Positions 19,281 through 29,580 are shown, counted from the first letter of the stretch. The stretch is DNA of 64,000 nucleotides from Nitrosomonas nitrosa (GCF_003051105.1 NZ_QAOO01000005.1:1-64000); one strand, 5' to 3'. Notes: generated by a model from the letters alone, not told the origin. Numbers and translations: made by a program.

Positions 19281-21113
19281 CTATGATCTGCTGAGTGCCT
19301 TATCCAGATTCCAGGCAGCACTTATCAAAGCCAGGTGTGTGAACGCTTGGGGGAAATTGCCTAGTGCTTCGCCGCTTGCGCCTGTTTCCTCGGCATACAG
19401 TCCTAGATGATTGGCATAACTCAGCATTTCTTCAAACATCAAACGTGCCTGATTGAGCCGCTGGCCGTCTCTGCGGCCTGCCCGCGTCAGCGCCTCGACT
19501 AGCCAGAACGTGCACAGATTGAAGCTGCCTTCTTCTCCGCTTAGGCCGTTGGTGTTGCTTTTTAGGTTGTAACGATAGACCAGGCTATTTGATACCAGCC
19601 CGCCTTTTTCCGGCAGACGATTGATCGAATCGATGGTGCTGAGCATGCGGGGATCATTGGGGGACATGAAAAAAACCAGTGGCATCACCAAATTGCTGGC
19701 ATCCAGCGCGTGACTATCGTAATGTTGGACAAAAGCTTGTCTTTCGGCATTCCATCCCTTGAGGTTGATTTCTTCGTAGATACGATCGCGTTCATCGAGC
19801 CATCGTTCTCTATCGGCGGGAAACGAACGTTTCTCGGCCAGGCGTAGACCTCGATCCAGTGCTACCCAGCACATCAGTTTAGAGTAAACGTGATGTCTGC
19901 GTTGGTCGCGAATTTCCCAGATCCCTTCATCGGGAGTTTGCCAATGATCGCATACCCAGGTGAGCAGTCGCCGCAAATGTGTCCACAAATCGTAGGAAAT
20001 GGGCGAGCCATACTTATTGAACAGATAAACGGAATCCATGAGCTCGCCATAAATATCGAGCTGTAACTGCTTGTGCGCGCCATTGCCGATTCTGACTGGG
20101 CGTGAACCTTTATAACCATCCAGATGGGTAAGCATATCTTCTTGCAGGGTATGCCGCCCATCGATACCATACATCGTCTGGAGCGCGCCATCTGCTTCCA
20201 ATTCGTGGCAACGCGCCTCTATCCAGTGCATGAATTGGGCGGCTTCTTCGGAGAAACCGATGCGTAACAATCCGTACAAGGTGAAGGCGGCATCCCGTAT
20301 CCAGGTATATCGGTAATCCCAATTGCGTTCTCCCCCGAGCTGCTCGGGTAACCCGCAGGTCGGCGCTGCGATAATCGCGCCAGTGGGCTCATAGGTGAGC
20401 AGTTTGAGAACGAGTGCAGAGCGCTCGACCATTTCACGCCATTTGCCTTTATAGATGCACTGGGAAAGCCAGCGTCGCCAAAACTCGACCGTCGATTCGA
20501 ATAATTGCTGCGCTTCCTGGCGATGGCAGGATGAACCCTGATCTTCGGAAGTGGTCCATTGCCGTAACACGAAGACGGCGCTTTGACCGGCCTCGAGCGT
20601 AAACTCGGCATAGACCCCGCGGTCGTCTCGATGCAGCGGGATATCGGTTATAAATTCCAAAGCCAAGTCCGATGATTGGAAAAGCGCGCCATTATCGGTG
20701 ATTACAGTCTCATGCCGATCCCGCGCGTAATTGAAAGCCGGATAGCATTCCAGGCGGAATTTCATGCGAGAACGGATGCCGCGTACTTGCCGAACCAACC
20801 AGTGATACCCCTTTTCTTTGGCGGAGAGGCCCACCGGCATGAAATCGACGATTTCACCTACACAGCAATCGGCCAAAAAGCGGGTGACCAACACATTGGT
20901 TTCGGGCCAGTAAAACTGCTTGCAGGCAACCTGATCTTCGCTGGGGTAGATTCGAAAATAGCCGCCTTTCTCGTCATCCAGAATTGCAGCGAAGATGCTC
21001 GGAGAATCGTGTCTGGGAAGACAAAACCAGTCAATCGAACCATTCTTTCCCACCAATGCGGTGGTGCGCATGTTGCCGATAATGCCGTAATCTTCGATTG
21101 GTTGATAGCTCAT
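19281..21113 (-). CDS. Glycoside hydrolase family 15 (glucoamylase/trehalase-like)
   Basis: A 610-residue cytoplasmic enzyme of the bacterial GH15 type. It has an N-terminal beta-sandwich (about residues 1-220, starting with the typical [21 protein letters not shown]) and a C-terminal alpha/alpha barrel with [27 protein letters not shown] motifs (split near residue 265). The [18 protein letters not shown] segment near residue 540 carries a candidate catalytic glutamate. Substrates could be trehalose, maltooligosaccharides or glycogen fragments. The gene is convergent with the cysB-like gene, with 20 bases between them. No glycogen or trehalose genes are nearby. Confidence 0.9.
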   Translation of the reverse strand: MSYQPIEDYGIIGNMRTTALVGKNGSIDWFCLPRHDSPSIFAAILDDEKGGYFRIYPSEDQVACKQFYWPETNVLVTRFLADCCVGEIVDFMPVGLSAKEKGYHWLVRQVRGIRSRMKFRLECYPAFNYARDRHETVITDNGALFQSSDLALEFITDIPLHRDDRGVYAEFTLEAGQSAVFVLRQWTTSEDQGSSCHRQEAQQLFESTVEFWRRWLSQCIYKGKWREMVERSALVLKLLTYEPTGAIIAAPTCGLPEQLGGERNWDYRYTWIRDAAFTLYGLLRIGFSEEAAQFMHWIEARCHELEADGALQTMYGIDGRHTLQEDMLTHLDGYKGSRPVRIGNGAHKQLQLDIYGELMDSVYLFNKYGSPISYDLWTHLRRLLTWVCDHWQTPDEGIWEIRDQRRHHVYSKLMCWVALDRGLRLAEKRSFPADRERWLDERDRIYEEINLKGWNAERQAFVQHYDSHALDASNLVMPLVFFMSPNDPRMLSTIDSINRLPEKGGLVSNSLVYRYNLKSNTNGLSGEEGSFNLCTFWLVEALTRAGRRDGQRLNQARLMFEEMLSYANHLGLYAEETGASGEALGNFPQAFTHLALISAAWNLDKALSRS

Positions 21114-21158
21114 TATTTTTAAAAAATAACAGTTTACTCAGTGGCATGAACCATTGGG

Positions 21159-22262
21159 CTAGGCAATGAACTCGACTCCGCTTTGGTTCAGGCCGACCAG
21201 ATCGATATTGACCTCGTTTGCAATGGTATTCGCAGCCAACATCAGGAGTTCTGCTTGCGTCATGGTGCCCCCGCTTCCCTGCAGCAAGCCAACATAAAAA
21301 TCGCGTTCAGAGGGTACAGGCGGTTCACCCACAACATTTTGATAAACGAGATTGACGAAATCGACATTACTCGACGAACCTGCCAATGAGATAAACAGTG
21401 GTGTATTGACGACCAGTTCGCTGACTTCCAGCATCGATTGGCCGCTATCGAATAATTGCAAGCCAATTCCCACATACTCGGGGATGATGTTGTGCGTATC
21501 GAAAGCCGCGCCGATGATGCGCACGCTATTGCCGGCGGCCTGGCCTTGCGCAAGATCGAATGCAAGATTTCTGTCCTGAAAATCGAATCGTTCTATATCG
21601 ATCAGCGTATCATTGCCTTCTGGGCCGCTGACACTAAAGCCAGATGGCGTTCGATTGACCGCATAGGCTGCACTGGGGTCGTTATAAATTGCAATATCGG
21701 CACCGGCACCACCATCCAATAAATCATCGCCTGCCAGTCCATTGAGCGTGTCATTGCCCCCTTTTGCTAGAATTGTGTCGTTCCCGGCAGTGCCGGTAAG
21801 GTTGTCCGGGCCATCGGTACCTGCAATCGTATTACTTTGTATGGTGCCTGTGACGCCAGCAAAATTTTTCGGTGAATTGACTATGATGTCACCACTACGA
21901 TTAATCGAATGGATACCATCGAGCGGCAACGAAGAATACGTTATTTGATCAACACCTGCAAAATTGACAGTTGCACCGCCATTCGTAAACAAGAATCCAT
22001 CCGGAACAATAAAATCCGGTGTGACGATACCCAAATTAGCGAAACCTTGGGTAGCAATGAGCACGGTCGTGTTGGCCGTGAATGTATTGGGAAGATTGCT
22101 GGGAAACCTGAAAGCGTGGGTTGTACCCCCTTGCGTAACCGAGATGGTCTGATTGATCCAAAACGATTCTCCATTAAACGATCCGACCGACATTTCAATA
22201 AACTGAATGGTGCCGGTTACGTCCGAATAAAGTTCGTTGATGCGGTATAGGTGGAATGCCAT
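21159..22262 (-). CDS. Secreted RTX calcium-binding protein with DUF4214 domain
   Basis: A 367-residue protein without an N-terminal signal peptide. A beta-rich N-terminal half (to about 145) is followed by RTX-type repeats (GPDNLTGTAGND, GGNDTLNG, GDDLLDGGAGAD; about 148-190) that would bind calcium. The C-terminal region contains DUF4214-like text (VDFVNLVYQNVVG, RDFYVGLLQGSG, LMLAANT). Such proteins are exported by type I secretion, but no secretion genes lie in the window. Translation is strong: AAGGAGG sits eight bases before the ATG at 22262. Confidence 0.8.
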   Translation of the reverse strand: MAFHLYRINELYSDVTGTIQFIEMSVGSFNGESFWINQTISVTQGGTTHAFRFPSNLPNTFTANTTVLIATQGFANLGIVTPDFIVPDGFLFTNGGATVNFAGVDQITYSSLPLDGIHSINRSGDIIVNSPKNFAGVTGTIQSNTIAGTDGPDNLTGTAGNDTILAKGGNDTLNGLAGDDLLDGGAGADIAIYNDPSAAYAVNRTPSGFSVSGPEGNDTLIDIERFDFQDRNLAFDLAQGQAAGNSVRIIGAAFDTHNIIPEYVGIGLQLFDSGQSMLEVSELVVNTPLFISLAGSSSNVDFVNLVYQNVVGEPPVPSERDFYVGLLQGSGGTMTQAELLMLAANTIANEVNIDLVGLNQSGVEFIA

Positions 22263-22377
22263 GAGATATCCTCCTTACTAATTAAATGAATCTTTATTCT
22301 CTCTCGCTATATCCGCGAGTGAGAACGATTCACTGATAAAGACTAGCGCCCATCATTGTAATGGATACAACAATGAT

Positions 22378-23316
22378 TTACTCTGACTTTCTCTGCATAC
22401 CCAAGCGAGCTTCCAGTTCTGGACTGGGGTACTCTCTGAGCCAGGCTGCAAGGTGCTCAGGCGAAGGTTGCCCGTCATACCGCACCATATGCACCCAGGC
22501 AAGCACGGCAATCGGTGCGATGATAAAAGTGCTGGCAAGAAAGAGTTTACGTGTTTCAGCGATAAAAGTCGCGCGCTCATCAGGGGCAATTTGCTCAAGA
22601 TCATAGCCCCAGCCCAGCCAAGCGGTCATTCCCAGCATAAAGAGCGCGATTCCAAACCAGAATAGTGGCGCGAACAATCCCTTTCCGACCACGTAGCGTA
22701 ACTTTAACGGTTTGTGGATCGACGGTACATATTTTGCTAACAGTGCATCGGCACGCTGGTTGATGAAAATGATTATCCAGCCGACGATGAACCAGCCACC
22801 ATAGTTAGCCAGCGTAACGTCGAAATGCCAGCCTGGGTCGGGGTAGTGGTAGATATCGCCCAAGAACCAGTGCTTTCCCAAATGTGTCGCTGGGTCGATC
22901 ACCCAATCCAATACCATCATGAAAAACGCACCTACGAACAGCACTGCGCGGCTATTGCGAACAGGGGATAATGTCACACGCTGCACGTTGAAGCCACTGC
23001 GCCAATGTGGCGACAGGAAAAATTGTGCGAATGAGAAGCTTACGTAACTCAAAAAGACAAAGGATAACGAATCAAAAAATGGCACCCCCAAGATTACCAA
23101 GTCATGTTCCAGCTGTTCGTAGTGGTAGGTGTAATAGCCAAAAGGAAAACCATAGTTGATACTGCCCCATTCGGCAGCGAGCGCAACCAAATAGCCTGTA
23201 ATCAGCCAGATGCCAGTTCGCAGTGTTCCTTGCTCAAGCCAACTCATCGCGAGGAAAGCGAGCAGAAACAAAGTGACATACGGTCGATATAATAAGCTGT
23301 AGAAAAGTTCTAGCAC
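22378..23316 (-). CDS. CruF-like carotenoid biosynthesis membrane protein
   Basis: A 312-residue protein with about seven to eight hydrophobic helices. The segments GYLVALAAEWGSINYGFPFGYY, VPFFDSLSFVFLSY and MMVLDWVIDPATHLGKHWFLGD match the carotenoid biosynthesis protein family (DUF422/CruF), whose members hydrate gamma-carotene or related carotenoids at C1'. No other carotenoid synthesis gene is adjacent, so function is by family only. Residues after about 230 add two more helices and a charged C-terminal tail. Confidence 0.75.
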   Translation of the reverse strand: MLELFYSLLYRPYVTLFLLAFLAMSWLEQGTLRTGIWLITGYLVALAAEWGSINYGFPFGYYTYHYEQLEHDLVILGVPFFDSLSFVFLSYVSFSFAQFFLSPHWRSGFNVQRVTLSPVRNSRAVLFVGAFFMMVLDWVIDPATHLGKHWFLGDIYHYPDPGWHFDVTLANYGGWFIVGWIIIFINQRADALLAKYVPSIHKPLKLRYVVGKGLFAPLFWFGIALFMLGMTAWLGWGYDLEQIAPDERATFIAETRKLFLASTFIIAPIAVLAWVHMVRYDGQPSPEHLAAWLREYPSPELEARLGMQRKSE

Positions 23317-23602
23317 GTGTTGACTGGTCTAAACGCCGTGAATTCTATGACGTCATGATGAAATTGCAATAGGGCAAAGCGCCTGGACGAGGTATAAACA
23401 GCAATGGATCAAAAGAAAGATTATAGCCGGTTAAACATACTGCAGCGCCTAAAGATTTCGCAGTGTCGCTACTTTGAACGACTTGGGACGAGCAAAGAAT
23501 AGCAGCACTCAGTCAGCCAATATGGCAGTTTTATTACGCAATCGATGGACTCTCGTTTAAGATAGTGGCCAGCCTTGGTCTACTCCCAATACTAACTTTC
23601 CT

Positions 23603-24478
23603 TTGAATACAAAAAATCTTGCAAACAGCGATAAGCTGACAATTTTTACGCTGGCAAGCGGCCGCTCCGGTACTCTTTTTCTAGCAGATTTTTTTGCCAA
23701 GAATATCGAGCAATGCTACCACACCCACGAGCCCTATTTTACCTTGGGCAATCCCACTTTGTTCGGCAAGCCGATCGACTGGAATACCCAGCACAACGAT
23801 AATGCACTGATGCCAGTGTTAGAGCGTAAATGCCGCTTTATCGCAAACCGCCAGGAACCGGTGTATTTTGAATCCAATCATGCTTTTCTGAAAGCGTTTA
23901 ACCGGCACGCTGGCGCTTTACTGAACAATGTCGGGTTTATCCATCTCGTCCGTCATCCGGCCAAGGTGGCAAAAAGCGAGTGGTTGCGCGAGCAGATGAT
24001 CCGCAAATTACACCTTCCGTTTGTTGATTACTTCACCGAAGCGGGAGAACGTTGCTTTTTATGGGCGTTGACGGGAAAAGAAACGCTTTTTCAGTACTAC
24101 GCCCAGCATACTTTGAGCCGCTTTCAATTTTATTTGCTGCAATGGATCGAAATCGAACATCGGGCGATGCAATTGATTCAGCACAATCATTGGCAAAATC
24201 GTGTCTTTTTCATCGATGTCGACGCGCATTTGAAAGACGAAGCAATATTAAAGCAACTGGCTGATTTTTTTGATCTATCTCACAAATCCCGTTTCGATAT
24301 GGATTTGTATCGAAACAAAACGCCTTTTATAGGCCCTACGGTGATCACTGGGCAAGATGAGCAGGAAATGAGATGGCTGCTAGCGCGTTTGCCGCAGAAA
24401 TACAAGACGATGCTGAAAAGCACACCCTATGCAGGCTGTGCGAGCTGGGCATCCACGATCAGCCGCATGATGGATTAG
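23603..24478 (+). CDS. Sulfotransferase-like P-loop protein
   Basis: A 291-residue cytoplasmic protein. A sulfotransferase-type PAPS-binding loop (ASGRSGTLFLADFF, residues 18-31) is followed at about residue 115 by HLVRHPAKVAKSEW, which fits the 3'-phosphate-binding motif. The start is taken as TTG at 23603. No ATG in this frame lies near the beginning, and the Shine-Dalgarno site is poor. The acceptor is unknown. It stands alone between a carotenoid-type gene and an ABC operon. The APS kinase gene at 52925 could supply PAPS. Confidence 0.65.
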   Translation: MNTKNLANSDKLTIFTLASGRSGTLFLADFFAKNIEQCYHTHEPYFTLGNPTLFGKPIDWNTQHNDNALMPVLERKCRFIANRQEPVYFESNHAFLKAFNRHAGALLNNVGFIHLVRHPAKVAKSEWLREQMIRKLHLPFVDYFTEAGERCFLWALTGKETLFQYYAQHTLSRFQFYLLQWIEIEHRAMQLIQHNHWQNRVFFIDVDAHLKDEAILKQLADFFDLSHKSRFDMDLYRNKTPFIGPTVITGQDEQEMRWLLARLPQKYKTMLKSTPYAGCASWASTISRMMD

Positions 24479-24499
24479 AAATAATTGCAAGTTCAGACG

Positions 24500-25699
24500 T
24501 TATTCGGTTCTCAATGCTTCGACCGGGTTTAGCCGGGCTGCTTGCATTGCGGGCACGACCCCGGCGGCCAACCCTATCACCATCGATGCGCCCAGGGCAG
24601 CCAATACAAAATTCCAAGGGATACTGACGGGTAGATCGCTGATAAGAAATTCCAGCAAAGTGGCCAACGCAGTGCCGATCGCAAGCCCAGCCAGGCCACC
24701 CAGCGTGGAAAGGACGGTCGATTCCATCAAAAACAGCATTCGGATACGGCCGCGTGTCGCCCCCAGGGCGTTGAGCAACCCGATTTCTGCTACCCGTTCG
24801 GCGACCGAGATATGCATGAGCGTAACCATACCGACTGCACCCACCAACAGAGAAATTCCACCCAAGGCAGCAACCGCAAAGGTCAATACGTTCAGCACGG
24901 TCGAGAGGGTGCTGAGCATTTGTTGCTGAGGGGTGATGGTAAAGTCTTCGCGTCCATGCCGTTCGACCAGAATTCGCCGGACATCATCGATGACGGCTTG
25001 CAAGGGCGCATCTGGCGGATAGACAACCTGAATCTCCATCAACCCTTCGCGGTTGAATACTTCCAGCGCACGCATGGTAGGGATGAACACCGTATCATCC
25101 AGATCGAAGCCCAAAACTTGTCCTTTTGACGCCATCACGCCGATGACGCGAAAGCGTGACCCACCGACCTGCAGAATGGCGCCCAGCGGGGTCGTTTCAC
25201 CGAATAGCTCGCTATGCGCCTTTGCGCCCAGCACCGCAAAAGCGCGTGGATTACGCGGGTCATCCGCAGGTAGAAACTGACCGATCGCGATATGCATATT
25301 GAATGCCTTGTCGAAATCCGGGCCTTGGCCATAGACTGTAACACGGCGGCTACGACCCGCTGCACGAATTTCTGCGTTACCCATGGCTGTCGCGTTGACG
25401 TATTGAGTATAACGGGAGTGTTTTAGCGCCAGTGCATCCTCTATCGTGAGGATACGGGCACTGCCGATGGCGCCGACTGATCCGCCATGCGTTTTGATTT
25501 TGCCGGGTGTTATGTTCAGGATATTCGTGCCGAACTGCGTGAATTCTAACAATACGAAACGTTGAATGCCTTCACCAATCGAAGTGAGCAGGACGACGGC
25601 TGCAATACCGATAGCAATGCCTGACGCGGAAAGCAGCGTGCGAAGCCAGTGAGCAGACAGGGCGCGTAAGGCAAAACGGATGGTGTCGGCGCTATTCAT
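24500..25699 (-). CDS. MacB-like ABC transporter permease (second copy)
   Basis: A 399-residue permease of the MacB/FtsX type. It has one N-terminal helix (about 20-40), a large periplasmic MacB_PCD domain and three C-terminal helices (about 275-380) in the FtsX region, ending PAMQAARLNPVEALRTE. There is no ATPase domain, so it relies on the separate ATPase encoded upstream. It starts one base after the paralogous permease ends. The C-terminal motif GLLNALGATRGRIRMLFLMES is typical. Confidence 0.9.
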   Translation of the reverse strand: MNSADTIRFALRALSAHWLRTLLSASGIAIGIAAVVLLTSIGEGIQRFVLLEFTQFGTNILNITPGKIKTHGGSVGAIGSARILTIEDALALKHSRYTQYVNATAMGNAEIRAAGRSRRVTVYGQGPDFDKAFNMHIAIGQFLPADDPRNPRAFAVLGAKAHSELFGETTPLGAILQVGGSRFRVIGVMASKGQVLGFDLDDTVFIPTMRALEVFNREGLMEIQVVYPPDAPLQAVIDDVRRILVERHGREDFTITPQQQMLSTLSTVLNVLTFAVAALGGISLLVGAVGMVTLMHISVAERVAEIGLLNALGATRGRIRMLFLMESTVLSTLGGLAGLAIGTALATLLEFLISDLPVSIPWNFVLAALGASMVIGLAAGVVPAMQAARLNPVEALRTE

Positions 25700-26902
25700 T
25701 TACTTACCGCTCAATGCTTTGATCGGATCAAGCCGCGCCGCACGGGTTGCGGGCAGCAATCCAGCAATCATGCCTGTTGTCAGCGCAACCAGGATACTGG
25801 CTAGGGTCGCCCACAGAGGCGGCCAGGCTGGCAACTGGGGCAGGGCGATGCGAATCAGCAAGCTCCCCAATTGCCCTATTAAAATGCCGAACACTGCGCC
25901 AGCGAGCGAAAGCCAGGCCGCCTCGGCAAGAAATAGACGGCGAATATCGGTCGAAAAGGCACCGACCGCTTTGAGCAAGCCGATTTCCGTCGTGCGTTGC
26001 GTGACAGCTACCAGCATGACATTCATCACCAGAATACCGGCCACGGCCAGACTGATCGCGGCAATACCGGCCACACCAAGCGTCAGCGCGCGCAAGATGC
26101 GATCGAACGTGGCCAGCACGGCATCTTGCGTGATGATGGTGACATCATCCTCGCCATCATGCCGCTGAATCAGTAATTCCCGGATGGCGTCCTTGGCAGA
26201 AGAAATCTCTGTGCGATTTCTGACCTCGACCAGAATGCGGAATAGCGAAGTGGTATTGAACAGCGCTTGGGCATGATTGATCGGGATGACGACGATTTCG
26301 TCTGAATTATACCCCATCGTTTCGCCTTGCTTGACCAGGACGCCCGATACGATGAAACGGCGGTCAGCCAGCCGGACACGCTGGCCAACGGCATTACCGT
26401 CAGGGAAAAACTCTTCCGCCAGTTTTGCGCCAAGCACGATTTGTGCGCTCAATTCCGATCCGTGTGTAAGAAAACTGCCCTGGGCGAGCTTCATGTGGCG
26501 AATGGGAAAAAAATTGCCGGTACTGCCGATAACGGTGACTTCCCGTAGCCGGCTTGCGCCAGAAAGTTCTGCTTCACCGACGTTGAGGGGGGCGTAACGC
26601 CGCACTTGTGGGAGATGGCCAATCCAGCGCGCATCTTCCAGTGTCAGGTCGCGGGGTGTCTGCCCTATGGCCGCGCCTGGAAAGCTGCCCGCCGTTTCCG
26701 CGCGCCCCGGTAATACGACCAGCAGATTGGAGCCAATTGAAGAGAACTGATTGAGTACATAGCGACGCGCCCCATCGCCCAAAGCAGTCAAAACGATGAC
26801 GGCAGCGATGCCCAGCGCCATCGCCAGAACGATCAAGGACGAGCGGGTAGGGTAGCTGGTGACCGTCTTGAATGAGAGGTGAAGAATATCGCGTAGCTTC
26901 AT
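25700..26902 (-). CDS. MacB-like ABC transporter permease (first copy)
   Basis: A 400-residue paralogue of the next permease. It has an N-terminal helix near 22-42, a periplasmic MacB_PCD domain and an FtsX region with three helices, including GLLKAVGAFSTDIRRLFLAEA and a closing PATRAARLDPIKALSGK. It overlaps the ATPase gene by 4 bases. Two non-identical permeases with one ATPase suggest a heterodimeric transporter. Confidence 0.9.
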   Translation of the reverse strand: MKLRDILHLSFKTVTSYPTRSSLIVLAMALGIAAVIVLTALGDGARRYVLNQFSSIGSNLLVVLPGRAETAGSFPGAAIGQTPRDLTLEDARWIGHLPQVRRYAPLNVGEAELSGASRLREVTVIGSTGNFFPIRHMKLAQGSFLTHGSELSAQIVLGAKLAEEFFPDGNAVGQRVRLADRRFIVSGVLVKQGETMGYNSDEIVVIPINHAQALFNTTSLFRILVEVRNRTEISSAKDAIRELLIQRHDGEDDVTIITQDAVLATFDRILRALTLGVAGIAAISLAVAGILVMNVMLVAVTQRTTEIGLLKAVGAFSTDIRRLFLAEAAWLSLAGAVFGILIGQLGSLLIRIALPQLPAWPPLWATLASILVALTTGMIAGLLPATRAARLDPIKALSGK

Positions 26903-27570
26903 CGCTCATCAGCCACGATCTGTCCATCGCGCATTGCGATGCGGCGGTGCGCGCGCAGCCCGAGCTCTCGGTCGTGCGTCACGATGATTAACGTCGTGCC
27001 GGCGTGATGCAGATTCTCAAGCAAGGCCATTACTTCCGCGCCAATGGAATGATCGAGATTGCCGGTCGGCTCATCGGCCAGCAAGGCGCTCGGGCGTAGA
27101 ATGGTTGCACGTGCGATCGCCACTCTTTGGCGTTGCCCCCCTGATAACTCGGCCGGCCGATGCCGTGCGCGCTCACTTAAATTGAACGCGTGCAGCGTCT
27201 CATCCACGCGTGTTTTGCGTTCGGCAGGCGAAATGCCAGTCAGAATCAACGGTAGTTCGATGTTCTCTGCAGCGGTTAGACGGGGGATAAGATGAAAAGA
27301 CTGGAAAACAAAGCCAATTTTTTCACGTCGAACGCGTGCTTGCTCGGTTTCGGATAAATCGGTCACGTCTCTTCCATCGAGTTGATAACGCCCACTATCG
27401 GGTCTGTCCAGCAAACCAATCACGTTCAGCAAAGTGGATTTACCGGAACCGGAAGGCCCCATGATGGATACATATTCACCGGAGGCAATTTCCAAATCGA
27501 TGTGATCAAGCGCGCGTATTTCCTGATCACCCATATGAAAAATGCGGGAAATGGCTGAAAGCTCAATCAT
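26899..27570 (-). CDS. MacB/LolD-like ABC transporter ATP-binding protein
   Basis: A 223-residue ATPase of the MacB/LolD group. Walker A is GPSGSGKST near 39-47, the Q-loop VFQSFHLIP, the signature [14 protein letters not shown], Walker B ALLADEPTGNLD and the H-loop IVTHDREL. It overlaps both neighbours by 4 bases (membrane fusion protein upstream, permease downstream), so the four genes form a tightly coupled operon. These systems export peptides, macrolides or lipoproteins. The substrate here is unknown. Confidence 0.93.
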   Translation of the reverse strand: MIELSAISRIFHMGDQEIRALDHIDLEIASGEYVSIMGPSGSGKSTLLNVIGLLDRPDSGRYQLDGRDVTDLSETEQARVRREKIGFVFQSFHLIPRLTAAENIELPLILTGISPAERKTRVDETLHAFNLSERARHRPAELSGGQRQRVAIARATILRPSALLADEPTGNLDHSIGAEVMALLENLHHAGTTLIIVTHDRELGLRAHRRIAMRDGQIVADER

Positions 27571-28721
27571 TGTGCGAGCGATTTAGATCTGACGAATGCA
27601 CCGGCGGCAATATTCTCATCATCGAATGAAATGACGACCTGATTACCTTCCTCCAACCCGCTGACAATTTCAGTGTACGCCCAATTGGCGAGACCCGTTT
27701 CTGGCTGGCGTTCTTCCAGGTAATCTTGTTCGCCGAGCACCAGCACCTTGCCTTGCTGCCGGATGGCTTGTGTCGGGATACGCAAAACATTTTCCTGCCG
27801 ATCGATGATCACTTCGACATCGGCACTGTAGCCAACTAACAATGCGTAATCCGAGCTCTCGGTGAAATTGACCTCGACATCGACGGTACGGGCCTGCTTT
27901 TCTATTTCGGTCACATAGGGCGCAATCCGGCGCACACGTCCGGCAAAGGAGCGGCCAGGCAATGCATCCAGCGTGATTCGCGCTTCCTGCCCAACCATTA
28001 TTTTCGGCGCGTCTACTTCATCCATCGGTGCTGTGACATACAAACAACTGTCATCGATCAAATCGATTGCCGGAGGCGTGGGAATACCCGGTGGGGAAGG
28101 CATGGTGTATTCGCCCAATTCTCCGGTAACCTGTGCCACGATACCCGCGAAAGGCGCATGCAGTTGGGTGCGTTCCAGATTGGCTTGCGTGACTTCAATT
28201 TGGGCCTGTGCACGTTTGACATCTGCCGCCGCGGCCGCGCAGCTTGCTTGTTTGGCCTGGGCATTGAAATCGGCGTCTTCTGCTCGCTGCGGACTGACAA
28301 AACCTTGTGATACCAGTTGCTGGGTGCGTACCGATTCACGCCGCGCATTTTCGGCCAAAATACAAGCTTCGCGTTGCCGGCTTTTTGCGGTCGCCAGTTG
28401 CTGTTTGGCAAGCTCATGCTGTGCTGTGAGATCGGCGTTCCAGAGTTCCAGCAGAATTGTGCCTTGCTCGACGCGGTCCCCTTCTTTTACAGGAAGTTTG
28501 ATAATTTGCCCGCCTACTGCAGGCGCAAGCTTGGCGCGCCGGCATGCTTTGATCGTCCCTGCGCGGGTATTGACCACAGTCGCCTCCACCGTGCCGCGCG
28601 CTATGCTGACAAGCTCGACTTCGATAGGGGTGGGGCGGGTCAGAGACCACCCGCCATAGCCCAACAATGCGGCAATAAGTAGAAAAGTGATCGTACGAGG
28701 CAGTGTTTTTGTTTTTATCAT
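27567..28721 (-). CDS. MacA/HlyD-like periplasmic membrane fusion protein
   Basis: A 384-residue adaptor with one N-terminal helix (about 9-26). It has a split lipoyl domain (AGTIKACRRAKLAPAVGGQI and LHAPFAGIVAQVTGELGEY), a central coiled-coil hairpin (about 95-180, rich in Ala, Gln and Arg) and beta-barrel domains. It would connect the inner-membrane ABC permeases with an outer-membrane channel such as TolC, which is not encoded here. It is the first gene of the operon. Confidence 0.9.
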   Translation of the reverse strand: MIKTKTLPRTITFLLIAALLGYGGWSLTRPTPIEVELVSIARGTVEATVVNTRAGTIKACRRAKLAPAVGGQIIKLPVKEGDRVEQGTILLELWNADLTAQHELAKQQLATAKSRQREACILAENARRESVRTQQLVSQGFVSPQRAEDADFNAQAKQASCAAAAADVKRAQAQIEVTQANLERTQLHAPFAGIVAQVTGELGEYTMPSPPGIPTPPAIDLIDDSCLYVTAPMDEVDAPKIMVGQEARITLDALPGRSFAGRVRRIAPYVTEIEKQARTVDVEVNFTESSDYALLVGYSADVEVIIDRQENVLRIPTQAIRQQGKVLVLGEQDYLEERQPETGLANWAYTEIVSGLEEGNQVVISFDDENIAAGAFVRSKSLAQ

Positions 28722-29423
28722 GAGTTAGAAAATGCTTTGGCCCTTGATCAAAAATCCAATAGGCTACTGCATTTGGTTTGTTTGTATCAATTTTTATCTG
28801 AGAAAAGCGGTTGGTGATTATCCTGAGCGCGCTTTGCCCTGATTATGCCATGCTTGAACGACATACATGCGCCAGACGCCGATGACTGTAAAATATTCGA
28901 CAACGGCTAACAGGAAAGCTAATCGTAAAAGAACTGTGATCCATGATTTACCAATCAAAGTAAGCCTGAGTGTTATGATCGAATCCCTACGGTGAATTTC
29001 CCGCTCATCAAATCCGTTTCAAGAGCAGCATTATTATCATGCCGTTGCGTATGAGATAACCGCCATGGTTGAACGCAGTCATATAAAAAAATGGAGCATG
29101 CGATAGTAACAGGATTGGATTAAAGCTTGGTGAAGACCGCAATGCGTGAATCGACTTTGTTGGGATGGTGGAAGCGGATAACCAAAAAAACTGATCTACT
29201 GGATTTATTGGATATTTCCACTAGGTAGATGAAGGATTTATAAAATTTGCACACCACAGGTTTATTATGCCGAAAATATGACGCTAATGATTGGAAAATA
29301 TTCATTTTGTTTCGGTAGAATGACTCAGGTTGATCTCAGGCTAATAAGAGCATCGATCCGATAAATTCATTAGCATAAGTAGGCTGAATTGCAAGTTGGC
29401 GCGTTAAATAAAATCAACCCACG
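28722..29423. other. Long AT-rich intergenic region without a convincing gene
   Basis: This region separates the divergent ABC efflux operon and the MutS-like gene. It must contain the efflux operon promoter. A 61-codon minus-strand reading frame at 29120-29305 has no recognisable features, and I do not believe it is a gene. The right end leads into a small inverted-repeat element. Confidence 0.5.
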
Positions 29424-29580
29424 TGCATAAAAAAGAGTCTCTCTCAAAATTCAGTATTTAAACAAGGCGAAGCGAGCGCAAAAAATGTTGTCGCAGCTTA
29501 TGATTGATAGGTAAAGAAACTTTTTTTCGAACAACGACGAATTGAGACGAAATATGGATTTTTAGAAATGCTCTTATGCA
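29424..29580. mobile_element. MITE-like element with imperfect terminal inverted repeats
   Basis: The left end reads TGCATAAAAAAGAGTCTCTC and then TCAAAATTCAGTATTT. The right end, read on the opposite strand, is TGCATAAGAGCATTTCT and then AAAAATCCATATTT. The two align over about 30 bases with a few gaps and mismatches. The 157-bp interior has no gene. This is the shape of a miniature inverted-repeat element or an insertion-sequence remnant. I cannot see a clear target-site duplication. Confidence 0.45.

Noticed and set aside
25680..26168. A 162-codon plus-strand frame opposite a permease gene
   Set aside because: It is antisense to a conserved permease with no ribosome-binding site or family signal.
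27973..28659. A 228-codon plus-strand frame opposite the membrane fusion protein gene
   Set aside because: It is antisense to a confident adaptor gene and is rich in Ser, Cys and Ala, as expected for a reverse-strand shadow.
29120..29305. A 61-codon minus-strand frame in the gap before the MutS-like gene
   Set aside because: No family, poor start context and biased composition; probably chance.
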